DNA from: Sphingopyxis sp. Root154
GTDB taxonomy: Bacteria; Pseudomonadota; Alphaproteobacteria; Sphingomonadales; Sphingomonadaceae
Length of the DNA: 64,000 nt
Assembly (NCBI RefSeq): GCF_001427105.1
Contig: NZ_LMGI01000001.1
Coordinates: forward strand, 744,001-808,000
Reading direction: 5' to 3'
Part shown: positions 1 to 9,629 of the stretch, one piece after another
Position numbering within the stretch: position 1 is the stretch's first letter
Layout of the letters: each line of letters starts with the position of its first letter
Notes under the pieces: generated by a model
What the model saw: only the letters and a program-made list of their open reading frames with translations
Told to the model about the DNA's origin: nothing
Database searches by the model: none
Translations under genes and position numbers: made by a program

Positions 1-1350
1 CGACCAGACGGGCAGTCCGCTGCCATTCGGATCGCCGGTCTTCGCGAAATTGGTCCAATAGTCGCCGAGCTGCCTGGCCGCCGCACGATCGGCGGCGGTG
101 GCATCGGCGGGCAGGTTGCCGAACTGGAAGGCGACATCCGATGCGTGCACCGCGCCGACGTCGGGTTTGCGCTGACCCTCGGCAACATAGCCGAAACGAT
201 AGAGGAAGGTGGGCACCTCGGCGCGGGCCTGCAGCAGACCAAAGGCGAGCGCGGGTTCGGCGAAGATCGCGTCGCCGCCTAGCCGCCGGTTCGCTTCGTC
301 TTCGCTCGCATAGGCAGCTTTGACGGTGGCGGCGGCAGAGCCCAACGCCTTTTCGACCGGGCCGTTGACCATCGCGCGGAACGGCGCGGGGATGAAGCCG
401 AGCTCATCGTCGTTGCTGCCGATGATATAGGGAATGCGCGCCTGCTTGCCCTCGGCAAAGATCGTCTCGGCGCCCACGGGAACGATCGTCCCGTCGGTCA
501 TCGGCCCCGAATAGCGATCCTCTTCCTTGCTCATCAGCGCGAGACCGCCGAGCACCTTGTCGGCGGGGAGCGCGCGTAACGCTGCAGCGTCCACGCCGCC
601 CGCGCGCGTGCCGAAGACCTGCCCCTTCCCCTGCGCCTCAGCCAGCGTCGGCCAGTCGTCGCGGCCGCCGCCCGACGCAACGATCGCGCGCGCGAACAGG
701 CCCTTCGCGGCGGGCGACGCCATCAGGCGCGACACCGACTCCCCGCCCGCGCTTTCGCCGAATATCGTGACCTTCGCCGGATCGCCGCCAAAGGATGCGA
801 TATTGCGCTGCACCCATTTGAGCGCGGCGATCTGGTCCATCAGCCCCCAGTTGCCGTCCTTGCCCAGCGCGGGATGCGCGAAGAAGCCGAAGCGACCGAG
901 GCGGTAGTTGAAGCTGACGATCACGACGTCGCGTTTGGCGAGCAGACTACCGTCGGTCTCGGGCAGCGTGCCCGATCCGCCAACGAAACCGCCGCCGTGG
1001 ATCCAGACCATCACCGGCAGCTTCGCGCCCTTGGCGGGCTTCGGCGTCCAGACGTTGAGCGTCAGGCAATCCTCGCTCATTGGCCGCGATCCGGGTTGAA
1101 TCCCCGGTAGCGGGTTCTGCATGCAGTCGGGGCCATAAGCCGTCGCATCGCGCGGCGTGCTCCACGGCTGGACCGGCGCGGGTGCGCTCCAGCGCAGGGC
1201 CCCGACCGGCGTTGCGGCGTAAGGAATGCCCTTGAACGCCGCAACGCCCTGCGTGGTCGCACCGGCAATGATGCCGCTGTCGATCGCGACCTGCTTCGCG
1301 GCGGCGGGGGTCGCCAACATGAGGGCCGAAACGAATATGCGGCGGATCAT
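1..1350 (-). CDS. Type-B carboxylesterase (partial, C-terminus beyond window)
   Basis: An alpha/beta-hydrolase of the carboxylesterase/lipase type-B family, predicted to be exported and to cleave ester groups. The 450 visible codons stay open to base 1. A short hydrophobic leader (MIRRIFVSALMLATPAAA) precedes the mature part. The nucleophile elbow GESAG carries Ser200, an HGGG oxyanion-hole motif lies earlier, and the likely catalytic His402 is in GAVHASD. The end (WTNFAKTGDPNG) is close to the usual family C-terminus, so only a few dozen residues should be missing. Its ATG overlaps the stop of the rhamnosidase gene (ATGA), so the two are probably co-translated. Beside a rhamnosidase, removal of acyl groups from rhamnosylated substrates is a reasonable inference, but the substrate cannot be read from sequence. 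Confidence 0.88.
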   Translation of the reverse strand, partial: MIRRIFVSALMLATPAAAKQVAIDSGIIAGATTQGVAAFKGIPYAATPVGALRWSAPAPVQPWSTPRDATAYGPDCMQNPLPGIQPGSRPMSEDCLTLNVWTPKPAKGAKLPVMVWIHGGGFVGGSGTLPETDGSLLAKRDVVIVSFNYRLGRFGFFAHPALGKDGNWGLMDQIAALKWVQRNIASFGGDPAKVTIFGESAGGESVSRLMASPAAKGLFARAIVASGGGRDDWPTLAEAQGKGQVFGTRAGGVDAAALRALPADKVLGGLALMSKEEDRYSGPMTDGTIVPVGAETIFAEGKQARIPYIIGSNDDELGFIPAPFRAMVNGPVEKALGSAAATVKAAYASEDEANRRLGGDAIFAEPALAFGLLQARAEVPTFLYRFGYVAEGQRKPDVGAVHASDVAFQFGNLPADATAADRAAARQLGDYWTNFAKTGDPNGSGLPVWS

Positions 1351-4300
1351 GGCGCGCCTCCGGTGGTGAAAATGAAACGGCCGGGGCCGGTGCGGTAGAT
1401 GGAATAGCCCTTGTCCTCGCGGATCGGGTCGGCACCCGGGGGCGCGGTCAGGGGACCGAAGCGCGTGGGCACCCATATCTCGCCGGTCGTGTTTGCGGGG
1501 ACTTCGGCGGTAAGCGTCAGCTTGCCCACGTCGACTTTCCACCCCGAGAAAGCCCGGCCATGGACCGTGTCCATCGCGGCCTCGGCGCTGGCAAGGCCAT
1601 CGGGGATCGCCGGTTTGACGAGCACGACCTTATACCCCGGCGCGCCCGGGCGCAGCCCGGCAAGCCGCTGGCGCATCCAGTCGGCGATCGAGGCGAAATA
1701 ATGATGGTCGCGCGAGCGGCTGTTCAGGCTCCACGTCTCGAACATCGTCGAGTGGCCGTTCTTGACCCACCAGCCCCAGCTCGGCTCGTCCGTGCGCGTC
1801 GCGACGCGGTACGCGAGGTTTGCATGACCATAGTCGCTGAGGATCTCGAGCAGGTAGCGCGCACCATAGACGCCGGTGCGCAGCCCCTGTTTGTCGACAT
1901 TGTTTGCGATGGCGTTGGCGACATCCTGTTCGCGGCCCGGCGGCACCATGCCGAACGCGAGCGGCAGGATATTCTGCACCTGCGTCGGCTGACCGACCGC
2001 ACCCTTGCTGTCGATCGAACGATACCAGCCCATCGCCCCGTTCCAGTAGCGCGCGTTATAGGCGGCGCGGATCTCGTCCGCGAGTTTGGCATAACGCGCC
2101 GCATCCTCGGCCTTGCCAACAATCGCCGACGATTTGGCGAGCAGATCAGCCTGATGGAAAAAATAGGCCGTCGTCACCGCGTCGATGCCGCCGCCGCGCG
2201 CATTGCTGTAATCCATACCGCCCGCCGACGCCCATTCGGAGAGCCCCGCCGAGCGCTGGTAATCGGGCGCCTTGATATAGGTCGCGGTATAATCGACCAA
2301 CCGGCGCTGCATGTCCTGGTTGTCGGCGAGGATGCGCGTGTCGCCATAGGTGGTGTAAAGTTCCCACGGCAGGATCATCGCTGCGGCATCCCACGGCGTC
2401 GTCGGCCCCCAGATCACATTCCAGCCGGGAGTGTTCTCATAGCCATAGAAAGGCGTCGTCGGCGCGATTTCGGGCACCTCACCCTTCTCCGACTGCGCAT
2501 CGCGGAAATCGGCGAGCCATTTAGTCCAGACCCGCGCGATGTCGAGGCTGCGCGCCGCGGCGCCGGCCGACGCCTGCGCATCGCCACTCCAGCCATTCTT
2601 CTCATAGGTCGGCGTATCGGTCTGGAAGCCGTGGAGATTGTTGAGGATCGACGCGATTGCGGCAAAGTCGATCTGGTTCAGCAGCGGATCGGCGCTCGTG
2701 AAGCTGCCCGTGCGTGCGACCGCCGAATGGACGATGCGCGCCGTCAGCGCGCCCTCGGGCGGCGTTCCCGGGAATCCCTCGACCTGCACATAACGGAAGC
2801 CACGATAGCCGAAGCGCGGTTCCCACTGCTCGGCACCCTTGCCCGCCAGCGTATAACGGTCGGTCTGGAGCTGCGCGTCGATCAGGCCCGCAGCGGGGAC
2901 GACCTTCCCATCGTCGGCAACGCGCTCGCTCGCAACCATCGACACCGTGATCCCGCGCGGACCGCTGACCTTGAGCACCGGCCAGCCCGCGACGATGCGG
3001 CCGAAGTCATAGACATGGACGCCGGGGGCGACCTCCTTGACCGCGACGGGGGCAATATTCTCGACCGGCTCAATCGCTTCGGAGTTGGCGGCGACAAGCT
3101 GTCCCGCCGGCCCTGCGACAACCGGCGCCGCCTGCCATTTGCGGTCGCGGAAGCCTGCGCGGTCCCAGCCCGCGGGCACCAGCCGCGCGTCATAGCGTTC
3201 ACCGCGATGGATCGAGTCATTGAGCGTCGGGCCCGAAACGGTACGCCAATTGCCGTCGGTCACGATCGTCTCGCGTGTTCCATCGGTGTAGGCGACTTCA
3301 AGCTGTGCTTTCAGCGCAGGTTCGGCGTGCCACGGCGCGGCGTGGAAATACCATTCGTTGGGATCGGTCAGCCCGTACCAGCCACGCCCGAGTTCGGCGC
3401 CGAGTATATTTTCGCCGCGGCGCAGCAGGCTGGTGACGTCGAGCGCATAGCCCAGGACGCGCTTGTCATAGGCGGTGAACCCTGCACCGAGCGACGAACC
3501 GACGACGGTGCCATTGACCGACAGACGCGGCATACCCGCGCCCGCATAATAGAGCCGTGCGCTGGCCACCGGCTTGGCGAGACGGAAGGCGCGCCGGACG
3601 AGCGGCGCGGGCGCCTCGATCGGAAGCACGAGATCGACCCCCGGAACGCCGCTGGCGACGACGAACCCGTCCTTCGCCACGCTGCCGCCGGTGAAGGGAT
3701 TGTCGTCGCCCGCAAAATCGAACGCGACCGCGGGGCTTTGCGTGCCCGATACGCGGACCGAATGAATGACGGCGGCACTGGCTTCCTTACCCGCAAAGCC
3801 GATCGTGCCATGCTTGTGCGCGTCGTTGTCGACCGTCGCAACAACCGCCCCGTCGATGCGCGTGACAATATGAGCGCCCTCGGCGCGGATCGACAGCGCG
3901 ATGCGGCGCCCCTTGATCGGCGCAGGCAACTTGACCTGCCCCAGCCGCTCCATCTTGATCGCCGAACTCGTGCCGCCCGGATAACGGCGGATCGTCTGGA
4001 TCAGCTCCGGGCCATTCTTGTCGTCCGCGAGCGTCCAGACATAAGCGTCGCCATAGGTCTTGCCGTTCGGCAGTGCGCGGAACAATATGTCGACGCTCTT
4101 GCCCATCAGCGTCAGATCGGCATCGAGCGTCAGATCGCCCCAGTCATGGTCGCGCCGCACGGGTCCCGAAATCCATTGGGCCTGCCAGTCCGACGCGCCG
4201 AGCAGCCCCGTTTCCCACCAGGCAGGCGTGCTCCACCCGGTGGCATTGCCGTCCTCGTCCCACACCTGCACCTGCCACCAGTAACGCTGGCGCGATACGA

Positions 4301-4607
4301 GCGTCGGCCCGGCATAGGCGATCTGGACATTGTTCGCCGAGGCGACTTTGCCACTGTCCCAGAGCGGCGCGCGATCGAGGTCGGCGGCCGAGGTCGCGAC
4401 GCGGATACGATACGCGCTCTGCCGCGCAACGGGCGAGCGCCACGCCAAGCGCGGTGCCGCGGTGTCGAGACCCAACGGCGCCGCGGCATATTCGGTCCTG
4501 AGCTCCGCGGGCGCCTGATCGGCGGCATGGAGCGGCGTCGCCACCAGACCGGCGGCCGCGAGCGCGCTGAGCAGCAGGCTTCGCAGACTTCCGATCAGCG
4601 GCAACAC
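1347..4607 (-). CDS. Alpha-L-rhamnosidase, GH78 family
   Basis: Exported glycoside hydrolase expected to release terminal alpha-L-rhamnose from glycosides or polysaccharides. It has 1086 residues, typical for multidomain GH78 enzymes. A signal peptide ends near LVATPLHA. Next come the N-terminal beta-sandwich region (RTEYAAAPLGLDTAAPRLAWR is the classic GH78 start), the rhamnosidase N-domain (YYAGAGMPRLSVNG), the (alpha/alpha)6 catalytic barrel with GWSGDAQ and SEWASAGGMDYSN, and a C-terminal beta domain. The start is GTG with AGGGAG just upstream, 9 bp after the stop of the TonB receptor gene. It lies in a run with the receptor and the esterase, which supports extracellular or periplasmic liberation of L-rhamnose for the adjacent catabolic genes. 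Confidence 0.93.
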   Translation of the reverse strand: MLPLIGSLRSLLLSALAAAGLVATPLHAADQAPAELRTEYAAAPLGLDTAAPRLAWRSPVARQSAYRIRVATSAADLDRAPLWDSGKVASANNVQIAYAGPTLVSRQRYWWQVQVWDEDGNATGWSTPAWWETGLLGASDWQAQWISGPVRRDHDWGDLTLDADLTLMGKSVDILFRALPNGKTYGDAYVWTLADDKNGPELIQTIRRYPGGTSSAIKMERLGQVKLPAPIKGRRIALSIRAEGAHIVTRIDGAVVATVDNDAHKHGTIGFAGKEASAAVIHSVRVSGTQSPAVAFDFAGDDNPFTGGSVAKDGFVVASGVPGVDLVLPIEAPAPLVRRAFRLAKPVASARLYYAGAGMPRLSVNGTVVGSSLGAGFTAYDKRVLGYALDVTSLLRRGENILGAELGRGWYGLTDPNEWYFHAAPWHAEPALKAQLEVAYTDGTRETIVTDGNWRTVSGPTLNDSIHRGERYDARLVPAGWDRAGFRDRKWQAAPVVAGPAGQLVAANSEAIEPVENIAPVAVKEVAPGVHVYDFGRIVAGWPVLKVSGPRGITVSMVASERVADDGKVVPAAGLIDAQLQTDRYTLAGKGAEQWEPRFGYRGFRYVQVEGFPGTPPEGALTARIVHSAVARTGSFTSADPLLNQIDFAAIASILNNLHGFQTDTPTYEKNGWSGDAQASAGAAARSLDIARVWTKWLADFRDAQSEKGEVPEIAPTTPFYGYENTPGWNVIWGPTTPWDAAAMILPWELYTTYGDTRILADNQDMQRRLVDYTATYIKAPDYQRSAGLSEWASAGGMDYSNARGGGIDAVTTAYFFHQADLLAKSSAIVGKAEDAARYAKLADEIRAAYNARYWNGAMGWYRSIDSKGAVGQPTQVQNILPLAFGMVPPGREQDVANAIANNVDKQGLRTGVYGARYLLEILSDYGHANLAYRVATRTDEPSWGWWVKNGHSTMFETWSLNSRSRDHHYFASIADWMRQRLAGLRPGAPGYKVVLVKPAIPDGLASAEAAMDTVHGRAFSGWKVDVGKLTLTAEVPANTTGEIWVPTRFGPLTAPPGADPIREDKGYSIYRTGPGRFIFTTGGAP

Positions 4608-4616
4608 CCTACTCCC

Positions 4617-7262
4617 TTAGAATTTGGTACGGATACCGAACGACACGAGCCGGCCCAGCGTGCTGCCATTCGTATAGCCCGCCGCATTGTTGAAGTAAGG
4701 CGGATCCTCGTCAAAGACATTGTCGACGTTCAGCGTCAGCAGCGTGTTGGCGAGCATGTCGCCCAGATCATAGCTGAAGAAGAGGTCAACCGTATCGAAC
4801 GCCGAAACGCGCGTCTGCGGCGCAAGATTAAGGACCGGGAAACCGCTGCGATGGTTGAGCGTCGCGCGCGCGGCGAAATCGCCGACCGTCGCACCGAGCC
4901 CCGCGGTGAAGAAGAAGCGGCCCGTCCCATTCTTGAGATCGTCGTTGACGGGACCACCCTGCACGACCTGCGTCTCGCGATTGAGGAGATAGCTACCCGT
5001 GAAATTCGCATTGATCGAGCCGAAGCCCGTGGGGCGATTATAGGCGAGATTGAAGTCGATCCCGTCGACGTTCACCGCGCCGAGGTTCGCACGCTGCGCA
5101 AGGAACAGCACATAGGGCGAGCTGATCGCGAACAAGGTCGCAAGGTTCGGTACGCCGTCGACGCGGAGATTTCCCGCCGCCGCCTGCGCCTGCGCAAGCG
5201 TCGGGTTGAGGATGAAGAAATCGGCATAGGCGGGCGTCGTGAACAAGAGCGGCGAGGTGAAGGGCGGGACCGCGATCGCGTCCTTGAACTTGACGTTGAA
5301 ATAGGTCGCGCTGGCGACGAAGCCCTCGATCGCGGCGGGCTTGAGGTCGAAACCGAGCGACCAGGTGTCGGCGGTCTCGGGCTTCAGATTGGCGTTGCCG
5401 CCGGCGATCGCGATCGTCGGGCGCAGCGCGTCGAAGGGCGAACTGCCGGGCGCGCGGAACGGGCTGAACGGCAGCACCTGCACGCGCGCGTCGACCGAAT
5501 TGCCAAGGTCGGCGAGGCTGGGCGCGTGGAACGACGTGCCGTAATTGCCGCGTATCGTCAGCGCCTCGAACGGACGCCAGGTCACCCCGATCTTGGGATT
5601 GGTCGTGCTGCCGACGTCGCTGTAATCATCGTAACGGACCGATCCCGACAATTCGAGGCTATAGAAACCCGGGGTGCGGTTATCGGCGCCGAAGATCGGG
5701 ATCAGCAATTCGCCGAACAGCGACTTGACGTTGCGCGCCGCATAGGCGTTCGATCCGGTGACCGCGGCTTCGGGGCCGCTGCCGGTGAAGGACCGGATAT
5801 TCTCGTAGTGATATTCGCCGCCGACCGCGAGACGCACGTCGCCGCCGGACATTGCGAACAGCGGGCCGTCGAGCACGACGCGGCCTTCGGCGAGTTCCTG
5901 CGTCGCGTCGCCATAGTTGACGAAATCATCGATCGCCGCGAGCACCGCGGGTGACGTCGCCGAGAGATTATAGGGGTTGAGCGCGGTTGCGGCCGTCCTG
6001 CCGGCGAGCGCGATCGTCGCCGCGGTCGAGTTGAACGAGCGTTCGGTCGATTCATTCTCGCTGCGCCCGAAATTGGCCATCGTGCGCAGCTGCCAGCCGC
6101 CGCCAAGCTCGAAATCGAAGCTGGGGGTGATGCCATAGGAGGTGAAGCTCGACGGGCTGTCGTTGCTCGGCCCAAAGACGTCGTCGAACGCAAAAGCGAC
6201 GCTGTGCGCGAGCTCGGCCCCGATCGGACGGAAGAAGGGATTGGCGGCGGTGATCGTCCCGCTCATGCTGCTTTGAGCGCTGCGGTGCAGCGTGTCGCGC
6301 TTCGACCAATAGGCCGACAGCTTGAACGCGACAGAATCGCTGAGATCCTGCGTCAGTCCCGCAAAGACGCTGTGGCGTTCCTCGCGCGGATAGATGGCGG
6401 CATAATCGGTCTGGTCGCAGCGATTGACCCCCGGCGCCCGGCCAGGCAGCGCATAGGTCGTCGTGCCGACGGTGATGTTCGCGAGCGCGCAGGCGGTGCT
6501 GCGGAAATCGCCACCGCCGTGATCGGTCTGGTTCGCGGTCGCATAATCGCGGTCGAGCCCGATCAGATCGTCGTGCCAGGCGTATGAATAGGAAATATAG
6601 GCCGAGCCCGAGCCCCAGTCCTTGCCCGCGATGACGCTGGCGTCGATCGTCTGGTAATTTTTGGCGAAACCGTAGCGCGCGTTGACGCCAATGCCGTCGT
6701 AACGGTCGCGCGTGATGAAGTTGATCACACCGCCGATCGCGTCCGAACCATAGATCGACGAGCCGCCGTCGGGGATGACGTCGACGCGTTTGATCACATC
6801 GGGCGGGATCACCGAAGGATCGAAGCTCGTCTGAAGAATGCCCGCGCCGACCATGCGGTGGCCGTCGACAAGCACCAAGGTGGTCGAGCCGCCGCTGTTG
6901 CCGAGGTTGCGGATATTGGGGCGCACGATCGGATTGCCGAAATTGCCGAGCCCGGCAGGGATTGTGCCAAAATTGCCGACCTGCGGGATCGAGGCGAGGA
7001 GATCGTTCGCCGAGGCCGCGCCCGAAGCGACGACATCGGCCTCGCTGACCGCGACGACATTGGTGCCGACCGGCGCAACGCCGCGCAGCAGGGTACCGGT
7101 GACGACAATGTCCGCGTCAGTCGGGGCTTCGGAATCGGCGTCCTGTGCATAGGCGCTCGTCGCGCCGAATAGCGCGCCAGTGCACGCCAGCATCGAAATG
7201 CCCCGCCGCCACGCGTTCCGCCGCGCCGCAAAATCCAGACCCGCAGTCGTCATCGCCTTCAT
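4617..7262 (-). CDS. TonB-dependent outer-membrane receptor, rhamnose-glycan locus
   Basis: Outer-membrane active-transport barrel with an N-terminal plug, probably importing a rhamnose-containing oligosaccharide or glycoside. The chosen ATG at 7262 has a strong AGGGAGG upstream and gives 881 residues. The open frame extends further upstream, but without a signal peptide or good RBS. A signal peptide ends at ATSAYAQ. A TonB-box-like DADIVVTGT and a plug with LLASIPQVG and NIRNLGNSGGSTTLVLVDG follow, then a long barrel with the NYGTSFHAPSLADL motif and a terminal aromatic (GIRTKF). It sits between the DeoR regulator and the rhamnosidase. The upstream 210 bp contain words also found elsewhere in the locus. 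The substrate assignment is contextual. Confidence 0.92.
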   Translation of the reverse strand: MKAMTTAGLDFAARRNAWRRGISMLACTGALFGATSAYAQDADSEAPTDADIVVTGTLLRGVAPVGTNVVAVSEADVVASGAASANDLLASIPQVGNFGTIPAGLGNFGNPIVRPNIRNLGNSGGSTTLVLVDGHRMVGAGILQTSFDPSVIPPDVIKRVDVIPDGGSSIYGSDAIGGVINFITRDRYDGIGVNARYGFAKNYQTIDASVIAGKDWGSGSAYISYSYAWHDDLIGLDRDYATANQTDHGGGDFRSTACALANITVGTTTYALPGRAPGVNRCDQTDYAAIYPREERHSVFAGLTQDLSDSVAFKLSAYWSKRDTLHRSAQSSMSGTITAANPFFRPIGAELAHSVAFAFDDVFGPSNDSPSSFTSYGITPSFDFELGGGWQLRTMANFGRSENESTERSFNSTAATIALAGRTAATALNPYNLSATSPAVLAAIDDFVNYGDATQELAEGRVVLDGPLFAMSGGDVRLAVGGEYHYENIRSFTGSGPEAAVTGSNAYAARNVKSLFGELLIPIFGADNRTPGFYSLELSGSVRYDDYSDVGSTTNPKIGVTWRPFEALTIRGNYGTSFHAPSLADLGNSVDARVQVLPFSPFRAPGSSPFDALRPTIAIAGGNANLKPETADTWSLGFDLKPAAIEGFVASATYFNVKFKDAIAVPPFTSPLLFTTPAYADFFILNPTLAQAQAAAGNLRVDGVPNLATLFAISSPYVLFLAQRANLGAVNVDGIDFNLAYNRPTGFGSINANFTGSYLLNRETQVVQGGPVNDDLKNGTGRFFFTAGLGATVGDFAARATLNHRSGFPVLNLAPQTRVSAFDTVDLFFSYDLGDMLANTLLTLNVDNVFDEDPPYFNNAAGYTNGSTLGRLVSFGIRTKF

Positions 7263-7401
7263 CGCATCCTCCCTGCACTCGCCCTCGCGAGTTGTCCCTT
7301 TTGACGGAGGTGCCTGTCCGGGCATCTTGTCCCTCCGATGCCACGCTTCGGTGAGCGTTTCTGCATCACTGCTCATTATTTGTCTTTATCAATCACGTCA
7401 A

Positions 7402-7422
7402 CGATCAAATTCAATCATTCGA
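7402..7422. promoter_or_regulatory. Candidate DeoR-type operator upstream of the TonB receptor
   Basis: The gap before the receptor gene contains CGATCAAATTC (7402-7412), identical over 11 bases to 11823-11833 in front of rhaK. It is followed by AATCATTCGA (7413-7422), whose reverse complement occurs at 8311-8320 beside the rhaI stop and the deoR gene. Recurrence within one locus encoding one DeoR-family regulator suggests regulator binding sites. No experiment or alignment backs this. Confidence 0.4.
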
Positions 7423-7472
7423 GCCCGAACGGCACGGCGGGCTGCGGTTCTGGTGTGAAGGCTTTCGGAAAT

Positions 7473-8258
7473 TCAGGCGATGATGACGCGGATACCGGCG
7501 GCTTCCATCATTGCGACATGGTGCGGTTCGATTCTGGAGTCGGTGACGACAACGTCGATCTCGTCGAGCGAACAGACGACATTGCCCGAGGGACCCGAAA
7601 ATTTGGAACTGTCGACCAGCACGATGATCTCGTCGGCGCGCTCGATCAGGCGGCGCTCGGCGGCGACGAGGATCACATCGGCCTGCATCAGCCCCGCGGG
7701 GCCCATCGATGCCGCGCCCATGAACAGCTTGGGCGCGTGAAAGCGCGGCATTCCGTCGTCGCCCGCCGCCGACAGGACGATATTCTGTTCGCGAAACACC
7801 TGCCCCGACGGCACGAGGATACGCGTCGTCGGCTGCGGCAGCAGCGCGCTGACGATGTGCAGTGAATTGGTGAGAACCTGAAGCGCGAGGCCGTCGAGAT
7901 GCGGGCACATCTGCAGCGTCGTCGAACCGCCGTCGATCATCACGCCTTCGCCCGGGATGCAAAGCTGCGCCGCCGCGCGCCCAATCGCTTCCTTCGCGGC
8001 GCGATTGCGGCCGATATTTTCATGGAAGGGGATGCCCGACAGGCCATCTTCGGACGCGGTTGGCGTACCGCTTCCCCCGCCGACGCGCTTCGCCCCGCCG
8101 CGCACGCGGGTAATGACGCCGGCTTCTTCGAGCCGGTCGAGATCGCGGCGGATGGTAGCGGGAGATGCGGCGACACGGCTTTCGAGATCGCGGAACGAGA
8201 CGAACCCGCTGTCGCTCAGGCTATCAAGGATCATTCTTTCGCGTTCGGCTGCGTGCAT
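7473..8258 (-). CDS. DeoR/GlpR-family transcriptional regulator of the rhamnose locus
   Basis: A 261-residue DeoR-family regulator. An N-terminal winged helix-turn-helix (about residues 6-57; ERERMILDSL, then SPATIRRDLDRLEEAGVITRVRGGA) is followed by a sugar-phosphate-isomerase-like sensor domain (GVMIDGGSTT, LTNSLHIVSAL, ILVAAERRLIERADEIIVLVD and a C-terminal TDSRIEP). Such regulators usually repress sugar operons and respond to a phosphorylated sugar, here perhaps L-rhamnulose 1-phosphate (inference). AGGGA lies upstream of the ATG. It is in line with rhaI upstream and the receptor gene downstream, which argues that it controls both catabolism and uptake. Confidence 0.9.
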   Translation of the reverse strand: MHAAERERMILDSLSDSGFVSFRDLESRVAASPATIRRDLDRLEEAGVITRVRGGAKRVGGGSGTPTASEDGLSGIPFHENIGRNRAAKEAIGRAAAQLCIPGEGVMIDGGSTTLQMCPHLDGLALQVLTNSLHIVSALLPQPTTRILVPSGQVFREQNIVLSAAGDDGMPRFHAPKLFMGAASMGPAGLMQADVILVAAERRLIERADEIIVLVDSSKFSGPSGNVVCSLDEIDVVVTDSRIEPHHVAMMEAAGIRVIIA

Positions 8259-8318
8259 TTCGGTCCCTGTCTGATTGCGCCTATTTGACGGGAGCTGCGC
8301 CGAGTTGCAATCGAATGA

Positions 8319-9614
<1,296 letters not shown>

Positions 9615-9629
9615 AAAACTCTCCGTACC

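Noticed and set aside
1560..5954. Plus-strand open frame of 1464 codons antisense to GH78 and the TonB receptor
   Set aside because: Arg/Ala/Asp-rich, no RBS, no domain. It is the mirror of GC-rich third positions in the minus-strand genes, which are full family members.
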